A stretch of DNA of 64,000 nucleotides from Candidatus Poribacteria bacterium (GTDB taxonomy: Bacteria; Poribacteria; WGA-4E; WGA-3G). The DNA lies in contig JAAXGN010000068.1 in assembly GCA_012267415.1 (NCBI GenBank), forward strand, positions 54,019 through 118,018, written 5' to 3'. A program made the translations under genes and the position numbers. Each line of letters starts with the position of its first letter. The stretch's first letter is position 1. Of this stretch, positions 1-10,481 are shown one piece after another. The notes beneath the pieces were generated by a model that saw only the letters and a list, made by a program, of their open reading frames with translations, was not told where the DNA came from and did not search any database.

Positions 1-3000
1 TTTCTATTGGACGTGTTTTTTTACCATCTTTGTGAGTGAGTAGCACGTCAGTTATCGTTAGCGTTACGTTTGCAGGTTCTTTAACTTCAAAAGTAAGAGT
101 GGCAATTGTTCCATTATCAATTTCATTACCTGTGACTACAATCGTGTTTTTTCCTGCTGCTTGTGTTGTGGTGTTCAAGTTATTACCTTCTGTTGGTGGA
201 ATATAGCGGAGTGCGTCTGAATCATACTTGTATGTAAATTTATATCCAGTGACATCTTCCGCATCAACCATATTTACATTGAACGTGAGTTTTCTGCCTA
301 TGGGTGGAGATTCTACGGATAATGGTACGATTTTAAGTCGCGTAGTCGGCTTGGTCTGCATTTGCCATTTAAGCACAGTGCCATCTGCACTTCCACTCAA
401 TAACGTTGTACCATCCTCTGAGTATGCAAGTGAGACAACTGAACCCATGTGCCCTTTAAGTGTATCTTCATGTTTTCTGTTTTTAACATCCCAAACGTAA
501 ATATTACTGTTTTCAATGAAGCTGATAAGTTTTGACCCGTCAGGTGAGAATAGAAATGCAGCATTTTCAAGATAGTAATGCATTTCCTGTGAAAACGAAG
601 TGAAAGTCGCTATGTATTTTCCGGTATCTACATCCCACAACTGTATTTGACCACTTGCATCCATACTTGCCAGTTCTTTTCCATCAGGAGAAAACACAAC
701 GGCACTTATAGGTTGACGTCGTCCATCTTGAGGATTTATCAGATTCGCGATTGTTTTTAAGTTTTCGCCAGTTTTCGCGTTCCAGGTACGGATTACGGAT
801 TCACCTTCATTCAATGTTTCTGCTGATGCAATCATTGCACCATCTGGAGAAAATGCAATGGATCTAATGTGTTCTGCGTGTCCCTTAAGTGTTAATTCCT
901 GTTCACATGTCAAAACATTCCACAAACGGATTGTATGTCCCCATCTGGTTGCAACTGCAAGTATGCGTCCATCAGGCGAAAACGTATGAGCAAAAAAATC
1001 ACCATAATCTTCTTTGAAAGTACCTCGTTGTTCATTGGTATTTGTATCCCATAGAGTAACAGTCTCGGAACGCTTTCCGACAAGAGTAGCACTATTTGAC
1101 GAATAAGCCACCGCAGGAACAGTCATCCATTCACTTATGCCGCGAATTGATGCAGTAAACTGTGGTGAGATTATTTCCCATAAATCGGTAGGTTTGTCTT
1201 GAAGTTTAGAAACACCAGCTTGTTTATCTACTAAGGACACATGTAAAGGTGGAATTGCAGGTCCAAAACCTTTAAGTGTTGTTAGCACTTCTCCAGTTTC
1301 TATATCCCACAGTTCAAAATTTTCATCTTCTGTTTTTCTCACTAAAGTAGTATTGTTTGGTGAAATCGGAAGGAGCGTGTATTTCCCATTTTCTGCGTCC
1401 CCGAAAGGCTTGACATTTTCACCTGTTTTCGGGTTCCAATGTCGCAGTGTCCCATCTTGGCTACCACATATAACATTCTGTCCATCTTTGGAGAATTGGA
1501 CGGTGGTAAATGGGGGAATTGAACCGGGTCTATCCTCTTCAAGTGTTGTTTGTAGTTTCCCAGTCTGTGTATTCCATACTTTAACTTTCTTATTTTCAAA
1601 CCTATTATGATCCACTGCTGTACTTGCAAGGCTTTTTCCGTCTGGTGAAAAGGCGACTTTTGGTCCGCTTACAAAGTATCCGAGAGCTGTTCTATGGCCG
1701 CGTTTACTCTCATCAAATGTAAATTTTCGTTGTCCAGTTTTTGCATCCCATAGCTGGATATTGTCATCAATACCTGCACTTGCAAGCAATTTACCATCAG
1801 GTGAAAACACCAAATCAGCGATAGTGCTACGGTTATGGTCGATGCTGAAAGTTAAAGATGGGAGTTGACCTGTTTGCAAATTCCATAGTTGAATACCATC
1901 ACCAAATCCGTTTGCAAGCGATCTGCCATCAGGAGAAAATGCAATCGCACCAACTAAATCATTCGTTTTGAACGTTCTAATATGTTGATAAGTCGTCGTA
2001 TCCCATAGACGGATAGTACTATCATCGCTACCACTTGCGAGTAGATCACCGTTTGGAGAAAATGCTAAAACAGAAGCTGCTTTTGTATGTCCTGTAAATA
2101 ATGCAAGCACTCCACCACTGTTTGCCTCATGTAACCAAATTCCGATTGTAGTTGAAATGGCAAGGAGTGAATTATCTGGGGAATACTTGATGTCATGCAC
2201 GCGACCTTTCCCGTAGCGAGCTATCACACCTTTCGGTAATTCTAATTGCGTAGTGTCCCCAGGTCTTCTCTGTGTTAGATTAGGGTCAAGCACTTTTCCG
2301 TGTCTAATTCTCGGACGTGCCATGATACCATCTCGCTTTTCAAGACGGACCTCCTTTAGAGTGATTGTTGATGTCTTTAGTTCTATCACTTCAAAAGTAA
2401 TGCTTGCTAAATTGCCACCCTTCCCCTCTTCCAACCTTCCATTCTTATCTTTTGATACAAGATTTAGGTAATGTGGATAGGATACATTATGAAAATCAAC
2501 AACTTTCATTCGTCTGTTTTCCTTTGTTTCATAAGAAGCATTTTCTGGTATAAAATCACCCTTATTGCTGGATAGATAACGGAGAGCCGTGGGATCATAC
2601 TCAATTGTAACATCATAACCTTTAACTTTATCTCCATCAGCGATTTTAACTTCAAGAGTCAATTGTTCACCAATAGCAGGAGATTTGATTGAAGAAGGTG
2701 AAATGGATACAGTAGCGTCTGACTCGATGGTGTGTGTCGCATCCCATAGATGTATTGTTCCATCCTCACTTCTACTGAAAAGTGTATCTTCGGTAGGAGA
2801 AAACTGTAACCATGTAATCCCGCCAGATGATGAACCTATTCGACGCGGATGTCCAGCAAAAGTTTGCATGTGATGCCTCGTCGCAGTATCCCATAACCGA
2901 ACGGTATAATCCTGACTCCCACTTGCGAGTGTTTTGCCATCAGCAGAAAATGCTAAGGAACTAATACCATTTAAAACTTGTTCTGTATGATGTCCCATAG

Positions 3001-4624
3001 ACGAAATGTGTTCACCAGTTTTGATGTTCCACAAATTAACCTTTCCGCTGTTTCTTCCACCACCCGCCATCATAGTATTGTCTCTTGAAATTGCTAAAAC
3101 TGAAGGATTAATACCAGGTTTAGGATAGGTTGCAGTCCGTTTTCCTATAGTTGTATCCCAGAATTCAAACACGTCTTCCGTAGCCACTACAAGTATATTT
3201 CCATCTGGTGAGAACTTAATGACGAATAACGTAGCTCCCGCCCTTTCAAGGATCATTTTCCGTTTTCTTGTGTAGGTATCCCAGAATTCCACATTTCCAT
3301 CCTTTCTTCCAAATGCGAGGGTGGTGCCATCCGGTGAAAAAGTTCTCTTATTTGTATAGGGTGCTACATAAGAGAACATCTCATGATATGAAAATGTACT
3401 TGATTCTATCTGTTCACCTGTTTCAGTATTCCATATTAGATTCTCGTCTGTATTCATTCCAATGATACTCGTTCCATCTTTTGAGAAAGATAGAAAAATT
3501 GGTCTTTTTTTAAGACCCTTAAGGAGTGATTTCTGTTCACCTGTCTTGACATCCCATAATGTTATCTCTTCAGACCTGTCTGTTGCCAATGTTTTTCCAT
3601 CTGGTGATAGTTTGGTATGGACACTATATTGTGCATGTCTGATAGTAGATTTGTGTTCTCCCGTGTGCATATTCCAAAACTGTATTGTGCCATCATAACT
3701 TCCACTTGCAAGCGTTAACCCATCTGGTGAAATAGCCAACGTCTCAATTGCCGAACTGTGCCTTGTGAGGGTTGCTTTATTCTCTCCGGTGTTAAGGTCC
3801 CACAGTCGTATTGCAGGGTCTCCTCCGCCGCTTGCAAGTGTTTTACTATCAGGAGAATAGACCACTGTGTGAACTGGAAGTGTATGTCCGGTAAGTGTAG
3901 TTTTCTGTTCACCGGTTCTTGCATCCCAAATCCGTATAATGTTATTCGGACCTCCATTTGCGAGCGATTCACCATCTGGAGAATATGCGATAGATCCATC
4001 TACAACAGCGTCCATCGGTAGCGTGAGTTTGTTCTTCCCAGTTTCTGTATCCCACAATCTAAGTTTGTCGTCAATATCTGCACTGGCAATCGACTGACCG
4101 TCTGGCGAAAATACAATCCTACTATTCGCTCGCGCTAAGATTCTATGGGTCTGTTGCTGTGATTTTACATCCCAGAACGTAATCCCTCCGCGATTACTAC
4201 ACGCGAGGGTTTTACCATCGGGTGAAAATGCGATATACCGGACACTACCGACAAGTGTTGCTTTGTGTTCTCTGGTTTTCAAATCCCACAGAAGTATTGA
4301 CTGACCATAGTTCACAGTTGCCAGCGTATTGCTATCAGGAGAGAATGCTACAGAACCCACACCGCCAGTGTGTGCGGTGAACAGTGCAAGTTCCTTACCC
4401 GATTCTGCATCATACAGCCACGTACCTATTGAGCTGCCGACTGCAAGCAGGTGTCCATCTGGTGAATAGACAATCTCTTTTATCTGTCCTCTGCCAATTC
4501 TTCCAATCGCCCCACTATTATAGAAGTCAGGTAAGGACATTTGAAAACCACTCTGAGCATTACTTTCTAAAACAACGGCAAAAATTAACAGCAGCAGACT
4601 GGTCAAGATTCGCATCCGTTTCAT
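1..4624 (-). CDS. WD40/cohesin secreted protein, 3' end beyond the window
   Basis: The frame is open from an ATG at 4624 to the window edge, giving at least 1541 residues with no stop seen. An N-terminal hydrophobic segment (MKRMRILTSLLLLIF...) suggests secretion. Residues about 35-630 and 795-1400 are two long runs of WD40-type blades (repeated FSPDG, GHT, LWD motifs). Each run is followed by a cohesin-like beta-sandwich (about 645-765, with GYDVTIEYDPTALRYLSS, and from about 1420, cut by the edge). The start follows the upstream stop as TAA-A-ATG, with GGAG as ribosome site inside the upstream gene, so the two are co-transcribed. The architecture is the same WD40-cohesin unit as the neighbour at 4626-7274 but doubled, which suggests tandem duplication. 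Likely an extracellular scaffold or binding protein. Ligand unknown. Confidence 0.85.
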   Translation of the reverse strand, partial: MKRMRILTSLLLLIFAVVLESNAQSGFQMSLPDFYNSGAIGRIGRGQIKEIVYSPDGHLLAVGSSIGTWLYDAESGKELALFTAHTGGVGSVAFSPDSNTLATVNYGQSILLWDLKTREHKATLVGSVRYIAFSPDGKTLACSNRGGITFWDVKSQQQTHRILARANSRIVFSPDGQSIASADIDDKLRLWDTETGKNKLTLPMDAVVDGSIAYSPDGESLANGGPNNIIRIWDARTGEQKTTLTGHTLPVHTVVYSPDSKTLASGGGDPAIRLWDLNTGENKATLTRHSSAIETLAISPDGLTLASGSYDGTIQFWNMHTGEHKSTIRHAQYSVHTKLSPDGKTLATDRSEEITLWDVKTGEQKSLLKGLKKRPIFLSFSKDGTSIIGMNTDENLIWNTETGEQIESSTFSYHEMFSYVAPYTNKRTFSPDGTTLAFGRKDGNVEFWDTYTRKRKMILERAGATLFVIKFSPDGNILVVATEDVFEFWDTTIGKRTATYPKPGINPSVLAISRDNTMMAGGGRNSGKVNLWNIKTGEHISSMGHHTEQVLNGISSLAFSADGKTLASGSQDYTVRLWDTATRHHMQTFAGHPRRIGSSSGGITWLQFSPTEDTLFSRSEDGTIHLWDATHTIESDATVSISPSSIKSPAIGEQLTLEVKIADGDKVKGYDVTIEYDPTALRYLSSNKGDFIPENASYETKENRRMKVVDFHNVSYPHYLNLVSKDKNGRLEEGKGGNLASITFEVIELKTSTITLKEVRLEKRDGIMARPRIRHGKVLDPNLTQRRPGDTTQLELPKGVIARYGKGRVHDIKYSPDNSLLAISTTIGIWLHEANSGGVLALFTGHTKAASVLAFSPNGDLLASGSDDSTIRLWDTTTYQHIRTFKTNDLVGAIAFSPDGRSLANGFGDGIQLWNLQTGQLPSLTFSIDHNRSTIADLVFSPDGKLLASAGIDDNIQLWDAKTGQRKFTFDESKRGHRTALGYFVSGPKVAFSPDGKSLASTAVDHNRFENKKVKVWNTQTGKLQTTLEEDRPGSIPPFTTVQFSKDGQNVICGSQDGTLRHWNPKTGENVKPFGDAENGKYTLLPISPNNTTLVRKTEDENFELWDIETGEVLTTLKGFGPAIPPLHVSLVDKQAGVSKLQDKPTDLWEIISPQFTASIRGISEWMTVPAVAYSSNSATLVGKRSETVTLWDTNTNEQRGTFKEDYGDFFAHTFSPDGRILAVATRWGHTIRLWNVLTCEQELTLKGHAEHIRSIAFSPDGAMIASAETLNEGESVIRTWNAKTGENLKTIANLINPQDGRRQPISAVVFSPDGKELASMDASGQIQLWDVDTGKYIATFTSFSQEMHYYLENAAFLFSPDGSKLISFIENSNIYVWDVKNRKHEDTLKGHMGSVVSLAYSEDGTTLLSGSADGTVLKWQMQTKPTTRLKIVPLSVESPPIGRKLTFNVNMVDAEDVTGYKFTYKYDSDALRYIPPTEGNNLNTTTQAAGKNTIVVTGNEIDNGTIATLTFEVKEPANVTLTITDVLLTHKDGKKTRPIE

Positions 4625-4625
4625 T

Positions 4626-7274
4626 TTACTTCTCCTCCACATCTCTCCCTTCATCTTCCACTTTTGGGCGTAGTCGCTGTCCATCCTCGTCAGAGAGTAT
4701 TAAATTGGTTATCTTTAAGGGGGAAGGCGATTCATTTACAATTTCAAAGGTAATCGTCGCAAGTGTTCCGTCCCCGTTACCTGTTCCTATCAGTGCGGTT
4801 GATGCAAGGGTTACGTTGTCCTTCTTCTGAATCGGTTGCATAAAAAAAGCACGACCTGGTAAGAAGTCACCATTACTGCTTGAGATGTATCGTAGTTTTG
4901 TTTCGTCATACGCAAGTGTTAGTTGATAGCCAGCAACATCTTCTCCACCGACTATATTAATGTTGAATGGTTGCTGTTTTCCTACAGCTGGTGCATCTGA
5001 CGGTGGCACTATCTTTACAACCATGTTTTTGTCTGCACGTTGTATCGGTTCCCACAAAACGACAGTTCCATCATAGCTTGCACTGGCAAATACACCGTCT
5101 TTGGGAGAAAGTGCCATTGAAGTAACATTTGAACTATGTCCATTTAATGTCTTGATACGTTGACGCAGCTGAACATCCCAGATCTCAATGTTACCCCCAA
5201 AATTGCCGTAGAGTATCTTACCGTCAGGTGAAAACAACAGTGGAAACGCACCGCTTTTCTCAGATAACGTTGATATGTTTTCTCCTGTGTCTACATCCCA
5301 TAACTGTGTTGTTTTACCACAACTGACAAGTGATTTTCCATCAGGTGCAAAAGTTAATAGGAAATTGTTGTCAAGATGTCCTGAAAGCGTCCGTTTATGT
5401 TTTCCTGTGTATGCATCCCACAATTGAATCTCCCACTCACCACCAGTTGCAAGGGTTTTTCCATCTGGCGAGAATGCTAATGGACGAGTGCTCCACGGGT
5501 GTCCTTCAAGTGAAAATCGCTTTTCTCCAGTGGCAGTATTCCAGACCAGTATTTCTTTTTCGCTTGCACTTGCTAACACTGTTTGATCATTTGAGAATAA
5601 CAGATTCTCTACCTTTTCTGTATGTCCTACCAACCTTTTCAACGGTATTCCAGAATTCGCATCCCACAAAAAAATAGTCTGATCTACGCTGCCACTTGCA
5701 AGTATTCTGCTATCCGCTGAGAAAGCAATTGATAAGACCAGTTCCTTATGTATAGCGAGTTTTGCGATGGGTTTACCTGTTTTCACATCCCACAGTCTTA
5801 ATGTTTTGTCCTTACTTGCACTTGCAAACGTTTCTCCATCAGGAGATAAGGCAGCCGCAATTACGGGACCTGTATGTCCGTTAAGTGTTGCATGATGTTT
5901 ATAAGTCTCACCATCAAACAACCAGATTTTGGATGTCCCGTTCCCACAAGCTAAAAGTGTAGCATCTTTAGAAAATGAAGCAAAAGGAAGACCTTCACGA
6001 TGTGCACGTAGACGCGGGTATTCAAACTTTGCTTTTTGTATGCCAGTTTCTGCGTCCCACAATCGAATTTCATCGTATCCCCAACTGGCAAGCGAAGAAC
6101 CTTCAGGTGAGAACTCCAATCGAGAGATCCACCCAGTTATATTTCTCGCTTCCTGACTTGGATGCGGTTTCTGTGGAGAGTGAACTTTAAGTGGGTCTCC
6201 TTTGGCAGCTTGGAATTTTTCACTGTTTAAATTCCACCACCGAATTGTTGTATTCTCCCAATCTTCGGTGGTAACTATCTTTTCACCATCAGGTGAAAAT
6301 GCGATTGCCATGAGGGACTTAAATGGTGCATCTAATTCGGCTTTCTTTTTTCCTGTTTTTGCGTCCCACAAGCGAACAATTGAGTCCCCGCGCCCTTGGC
6401 CACTAACGAAGGTTGAGCCATCAGGTGAAAATGCTATAACCCCATTAGGACAATCCACAATGATTGCTATCATATTCCCAGTCTGTGTATCCCACAGTCT
6501 AACTGATGCGTTGGAACTCAAGGTGGCAATACGTTTGCTGTCAGGTGAAAACAGGACTGTATTGGGACCTTGTCCACCTCCTTTCAACAGAGCATTTTGC
6601 TTACCGTTGTTAGCATTCCAGAGACGCACAGTCCCATCGGTGCTTGCACTGGCAAGCATTGTGTCATCTGGTGAGAATTTCAATGCTGTAATCCAACCCG
6701 TATGACCCGTAAGTGTCAATTTCTCTTCCTTATTCTTGATGTCCCACAATCTGACAGAACCATCCATCTTTTCCGGTTCTTTATCTTCTAAATTACCCCA
6801 AAAGTTATTCCTTCTGATTTCACTGCTTCTTGCTGCACCACTTGCCAGGGTTTTTCCATCTGGTGAAAATGCCAACGAATTGGTATCCCCTGTATGTCCT
6901 GTAAAAGTTGCCAGATGCTGATATGTTTGTGCATCCCACAATCTCACTGTCTTGTCAAAACTACCACTCGCAATTACTTTACCGTCAGGAGAATATTCAA
7001 CCGCAGTGACAGCGTCTGTATGTCCAGTAAGTAGTGTTATTTCTTCACCGGTATGGGCATCATGAATCCAAATCCCGATAAAAGAACATGCAATAGCAAA
7101 TTGATTGCCATCTGGAGAAAAGGCGAAGTCAACCCCGCGTCCTTGACCAATACGCATCTTTGCACCTTCAGGTAAGGCACGAGGTGTCGGGGATGGACCA
7201 CTTCCGATAGCATTGGTAAGGAATATAGTTAGGAGTGTTAATGTGCTGAAGATTATGGAAATGTGTTTTTTCAT
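4626..7274 (-). CDS. WD40-repeat protein with C-terminal cohesin domain
   Basis: 882 residues. Signal peptide about 1-25 (MKKHISIIFSTLTLLTIFL). Residues about 40-750 are WD40 blades with repeated FSPDGK, GHT and RLWD motifs, enough for two propellers. Residues about 752-882 form a cohesin-like domain (GYQLTLAYDETKLRYISS, then GTLATITFEI). ATG at 7274 is preceded by AGGAGA. The next gene starts one base after this stop, so they form an operon. Cohesins bind dockerins in cellulosomes. Here no glycoside hydrolase is nearby, so a role in a surface protein complex is an inference. A dockerin-bearing protein is encoded at 16174-23143. Confidence 0.88.
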   Translation of the reverse strand: MKKHISIIFSTLTLLTIFLTNAIGSGPSPTPRALPEGAKMRIGQGRGVDFAFSPDGNQFAIACSFIGIWIHDAHTGEEITLLTGHTDAVTAVEYSPDGKVIASGSFDKTVRLWDAQTYQHLATFTGHTGDTNSLAFSPDGKTLASGAARSSEIRRNNFWGNLEDKEPEKMDGSVRLWDIKNKEEKLTLTGHTGWITALKFSPDDTMLASASTDGTVRLWNANNGKQNALLKGGGQGPNTVLFSPDSKRIATLSSNASVRLWDTQTGNMIAIIVDCPNGVIAFSPDGSTFVSGQGRGDSIVRLWDAKTGKKKAELDAPFKSLMAIAFSPDGEKIVTTEDWENTTIRWWNLNSEKFQAAKGDPLKVHSPQKPHPSQEARNITGWISRLEFSPEGSSLASWGYDEIRLWDAETGIQKAKFEYPRLRAHREGLPFASFSKDATLLACGNGTSKIWLFDGETYKHHATLNGHTGPVIAAALSPDGETFASASKDKTLRLWDVKTGKPIAKLAIHKELVLSIAFSADSRILASGSVDQTIFLWDANSGIPLKRLVGHTEKVENLLFSNDQTVLASASEKEILVWNTATGEKRFSLEGHPWSTRPLAFSPDGKTLATGGEWEIQLWDAYTGKHKRTLSGHLDNNFLLTFAPDGKSLVSCGKTTQLWDVDTGENISTLSEKSGAFPLLFSPDGKILYGNFGGNIEIWDVQLRQRIKTLNGHSSNVTSMALSPKDGVFASASYDGTVVLWEPIQRADKNMVVKIVPPSDAPAVGKQQPFNINIVGGEDVAGYQLTLAYDETKLRYISSSNGDFLPGRAFFMQPIQKKDNVTLASTALIGTGNGDGTLATITFEIVNESPSPLKITNLILSDEDGQRLRPKVEDEGRDVEEK

Positions 7275-7421
7275 AACGTCTATCTTCTCCTGATGTGCTT
7301 GTTTACTGTCAAGTCTGTTTTTATATGCATTTGCCGACTGGAATGTTCTGAAGAGGTATGAATCAATTGCTTTATTTTAACACTGTTCCTTAATTTCAAC
7401 AAGTATATATGGGTGTGGGGA

Positions 7422-7442
7422 GGGTGTGTAAAGTTTTTGCCA
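7422..7442 (+). repeat. Transposon-end-like repeat, single end
   Basis: Contains GGGTGTGTAAAGTTTTTG, the terminal motif of the miniature elements at 58394 and 30285. A second copy in the same orientation lies at 10073, so the two copies bracket the sigma/propeller gene. Similarity continues for about 15 bases past the motif (tttgtctga). Confidence 0.6.
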
Positions 7443-7474
7443 CTCTATTTGTCTGACATACAGACTATGATGAT

Positions 7475-10006
7475 TTATTTTTCAAGCCGAAGCTTATACA
7501 CGCCGCTACCGTAAGTACCAGCGTAGAGAAAACCGTCAACTACTGCTAAGGATGAAACTTGTTGGGTAAGAGAACCAATAGACTTCCAATGCTGTTTTTC
7601 CTCTATCCATTGGAAAACATTTGTAACATTTGAATAAGTGCAGACATACACCTCAGCACCATCTGTTCCTATTGATGTAACAGATGTATCATCCAGACCA
7701 TCGTTGATGGATGTCCATGTATCGCCTCCATCTTTGGAACGAAATACCCCATTCTCCCAAGAGGTGGCATATAAGGTTGAACCGACCCACTTGAGATCAG
7801 TCAAATTGTCATCATTCATATCTGCTATGTGAATAGGTTCCCAGCGGTTCTCTTTAAAACGGTAGATTTCATTATCCCGAATAACCGCTATCACATATTC
7901 ACTATTTGCAGATAACAACCAGATATAGTCATGTTGTTCCAAACCAAGTTTAGTAAGACCTATTTTCTGATCCCACTTGAAGACCCCACTTTCCCATGTG
8001 CCGATATAAAATGTGTTGCCAACTACATCCATACTTTCAATTTGAAACAGGTCTTTATCTGTGAAAAGTTCAACCAAAGTGTCGTTTTCTCTATTCAACC
8101 TATAAACACTATCTCCCTCACCACCAGAATGAGATGGAATAAATTTATCATCACCAAAGTAAGCACCAATGTAGAGTTCTCCATCTGATACACAAATGGT
8201 TTGAACACCACATTTTCCCTGATTTAAAGGATCGTTGATAGGCAACCATGTATCTCCACCGTCGGCAGAATAGACAATTTTGCCACCAACAACGGTATAT
8301 AGTTTATCATCAATAACCTCTAAATTACTGACATTTGTATTTATTATGCCAGTGCTGCATTCTACCCAAGAATTCCCTGTATCTGTTGTGCGAAAGACTC
8401 CATTTCTTGATGTACCTATAAAGACAGTATTTTCATTGATTGGTAACAATGTTGAAACATCTCCATGGATTACCCCATCACTGATTGATATCCAGGAATC
8501 ACCCATATCATGCGAAACATAAACCAAACCGTATTTAGTGCCAACATATAGCCTCTCACCTTGCACGGAAATTGTCTGAACGCGATCACTTTCTTTTCTT
8601 ACTTTTGTTGGGGTGATGAGCGTCCATGTGTCGCCTCCATCATTTGACCGGAATATTCCAGATTTTTTTCCTATACTTCCACTCAAAAAAAGTAAATGTC
8701 TCATTGAAGCTAACGACCCAACATATAAATCAGATGAAGAATCTTGCTTAGGTGAAGGATCTGAATGTTCAATGACAGTTGGATTGATTGGTGTCCACGA
8801 GTCTTCATCCGTTATTCTACGAAAGAGTCCTTTTTTTGTTGCAGCGACCAATAGTGTTGTCCCAACACTTGCGAGTTCAAAAACCTGCATCGGGTTTAGT
8901 GCAAAAGGAGGAATCAAAGGTGCATCGTTATCTAAGAGATACCCCTGGAACGTTATTCCGAGTCCATCATTGATTTGTGCCCATGAATTACCATCATTTG
9001 ACTGCCAAACACCTGTGCTATCTGTACTAACATAGATGTGGTCATCAAGAATCACAATATCTCTGATTCCTTCAATGTCTTTGATAGCAGATACAGTTTG
9101 CCAGGTCTTGCCAATATCAGTAGAAATGTATAATGCCCCCCGCGTGCCAACATAGATCTTATTCCCTATTTCTGCGATTGCATTAATTACCATGGGATAC
9201 CTACTTGGGTCGTTGTATAATCCAGTATTAACTGGTGTCCAATTGATTCCATTGTCAGTGGAGCGGAAAACACCTGATCCATCTGTCCCCGCAAGGAGCA
9301 CGCCATGAGTGGTTTCATAAAGCGTTGTTATTTCGCCACCGTAAGGACCATTCGTTTGTTTCCATGTGCCTTTGGATTTAGTTCTTTCAGTATCATCGAC
9401 TTGTGCTGCTGCAAATTGTGATGTCCCCGGTTTCTGCCTCGTTCCATCATTACTACTGCGTACATCAGAACGACTAACCTGATTGTTTATTGCAGGTTTG
9501 GTAAGGGATTTCAAGACTATTCGTGCGTCAACGATCTCAATCGTGGGTTTTGATGTTGCTTCTATACTATACGGTTGCTGAAACTGAATTAGGTTTTGTG
9601 CGCCAAAGCCTATTAGTAAAAAGACTATTATTGCTAATACAGCGGATATTGCTAAAGGTACTAAAGGTTTACTTCCTGATGGTGTTACTGGGTTGAGACG
9701 TGAAATTTCCTTCATGATGTTTTTTGTCATTTGTGTTGGCAGTTGGAAACTGCTAAGATTTTCTTGAATCACTGCTTCCTCCTTCTTTAACCGATCTCTT
9801 GCGCGATGCAGCCGACTTTTAACCGTGTTCGGTGATACACCCAAAAACCTACCAATCTCTTCACACGTTAAGCCTGCAAGGTAATGCATCGTTACCACTG
9901 TCCGTTCACTCTCTCCAAGTTTACTGATCAGTTTTCGTACAATTGTTCTCCGATTTCGATTCACTGCTTCTTCACGTTGACGAGACGTATATTCGGAATA
10001 ATACAC
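7475..10006 (-). CDS. Sigma-70 region 4 / transmembrane / Asp-box propeller fusion
   Basis: 843 residues from a GTG at 10006. Residues 1-75 are an ECF-type sigma region 4: the helix-turn-helix spans about 46-70 (EEIGRFLGVSPNTVKSRLHR). Residues 114-135 are a membrane helix. From about 215 there are many Asp-box/BNR repeats (motifs such as STDNGINWTPV, SNDGNSWAQI, SKDGGDTWTSI), as in sortilin/HCF136-type propellers. The expected topology is DNA- or polymerase-binding domain inside, propeller outside. Sigma region 2 is absent: the frame is closed by TAA a few codons upstream of the GTG, and there is no good ribosome site, so the 5' end may be truncated. It could be a signalling receptor acting through region 4, or a damaged full-length sigma fusion. 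The fusion is certain from the continuous frame. The role is inferred. Confidence 0.85.
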   Translation of the reverse strand: MYYSEYTSRQREEAVNRNRRTIVRKLISKLGESERTVVTMHYLAGLTCEEIGRFLGVSPNTVKSRLHRARDRLKKEEAVIQENLSSFQLPTQMTKNIMKEISRLNPVTPSGSKPLVPLAISAVLAIIVFLLIGFGAQNLIQFQQPYSIEATSKPTIEIVDARIVLKSLTKPAINNQVSRSDVRSSNDGTRQKPGTSQFAAAQVDDTERTKSKGTWKQTNGPYGGEITTLYETTHGVLLAGTDGSGVFRSTDNGINWTPVNTGLYNDPSRYPMVINAIAEIGNKIYVGTRGALYISTDIGKTWQTVSAIKDIEGIRDIVILDDHIYVSTDSTGVWQSNDGNSWAQINDGLGITFQGYLLDNDAPLIPPFALNPMQVFELASVGTTLLVAATKKGLFRRITDEDSWTPINPTVIEHSDPSPKQDSSSDLYVGSLASMRHLLFLSGSIGKKSGIFRSNDGGDTWTLITPTKVRKESDRVQTISVQGERLYVGTKYGLVYVSHDMGDSWISISDGVIHGDVSTLLPINENTVFIGTSRNGVFRTTDTGNSWVECSTGIINTNVSNLEVIDDKLYTVVGGKIVYSADGGDTWLPINDPLNQGKCGVQTICVSDGELYIGAYFGDDKFIPSHSGGEGDSVYRLNRENDTLVELFTDKDLFQIESMDVVGNTFYIGTWESGVFKWDQKIGLTKLGLEQHDYIWLLSANSEYVIAVIRDNEIYRFKENRWEPIHIADMNDDNLTDLKWVGSTLYATSWENGVFRSKDGGDTWTSINDGLDDTSVTSIGTDGAEVYVCTYSNVTNVFQWIEEKQHWKSIGSLTQQVSSLAVVDGFLYAGTYGSGVYKLRLEK

Positions 10007-10072
10007 CTCTATAATGGAGAGTTTGCTTTAAAAGGATAGCATATAATTGGACAATTGCCAACGGGTGTGTAT

Positions 10073-10295
10073 GGGTGTGTAAAGTTTTTGGCACCGTTTT
10101 TGTCTGAATCACGGAGAACACGGAGAACACGGAAAACGCGGAAGGGGTTTTGGGGATTTTTGTCTATTTTCACAACCATCAGGTGTTCTGAAAGTTAAGA
10201 ATAAGGAGATAGCTAAATTAACATATCCACTAGCACACCTATATAGACGCGAACTTTATACTTTAGAATCTTCAAGTGACAAAAACTTTACACCC
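10073..10295. repeat. Degenerate miniature element with family-1 ends
   Basis: The left end is GGGTGTGTAAAGTTTTTGGC. The right end (10277-10295), read on the other strand, is GGGTGTAAAGTTTTTGTCA, so the two ends form an inverted pair with a 2-base gap. No convincing target duplication is seen. The interior is not shared with the 30285 and 58394 copies. Confidence 0.45.
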
Positions 10296-10330
10296 CTAAA
10301 GTATCTGCTCAGCATTTGGTATTATCAAGC

Positions 10331-10481
10331 CGTAGCACATTCATCTTGATTGTGCAACGAAGCACGTCATCCCACGCGATAATGTATCTGCTCAGCATTG
10401 GGTCTTATCAATGTTGTGCAGAGAGGTGCAGTGAAAGATGGTTGTTTCCCAAAGAAGCACAATCAAGATGAATGTGCTACG
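10331..10481. repeat. Inverted repeat, 25-bp perfect arms
   Basis: Arms at 10331-10355 and 10457-10481 are exact reverse complements (first arm begins CGTAGCACATTCATCTTG). The GTAGCACA/GTGCTAC ends recall the palindromes inside the family-2 elements (GCACAATC...GTGCTAC), so this may be a related palindromic repeat. Confidence 0.6.
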
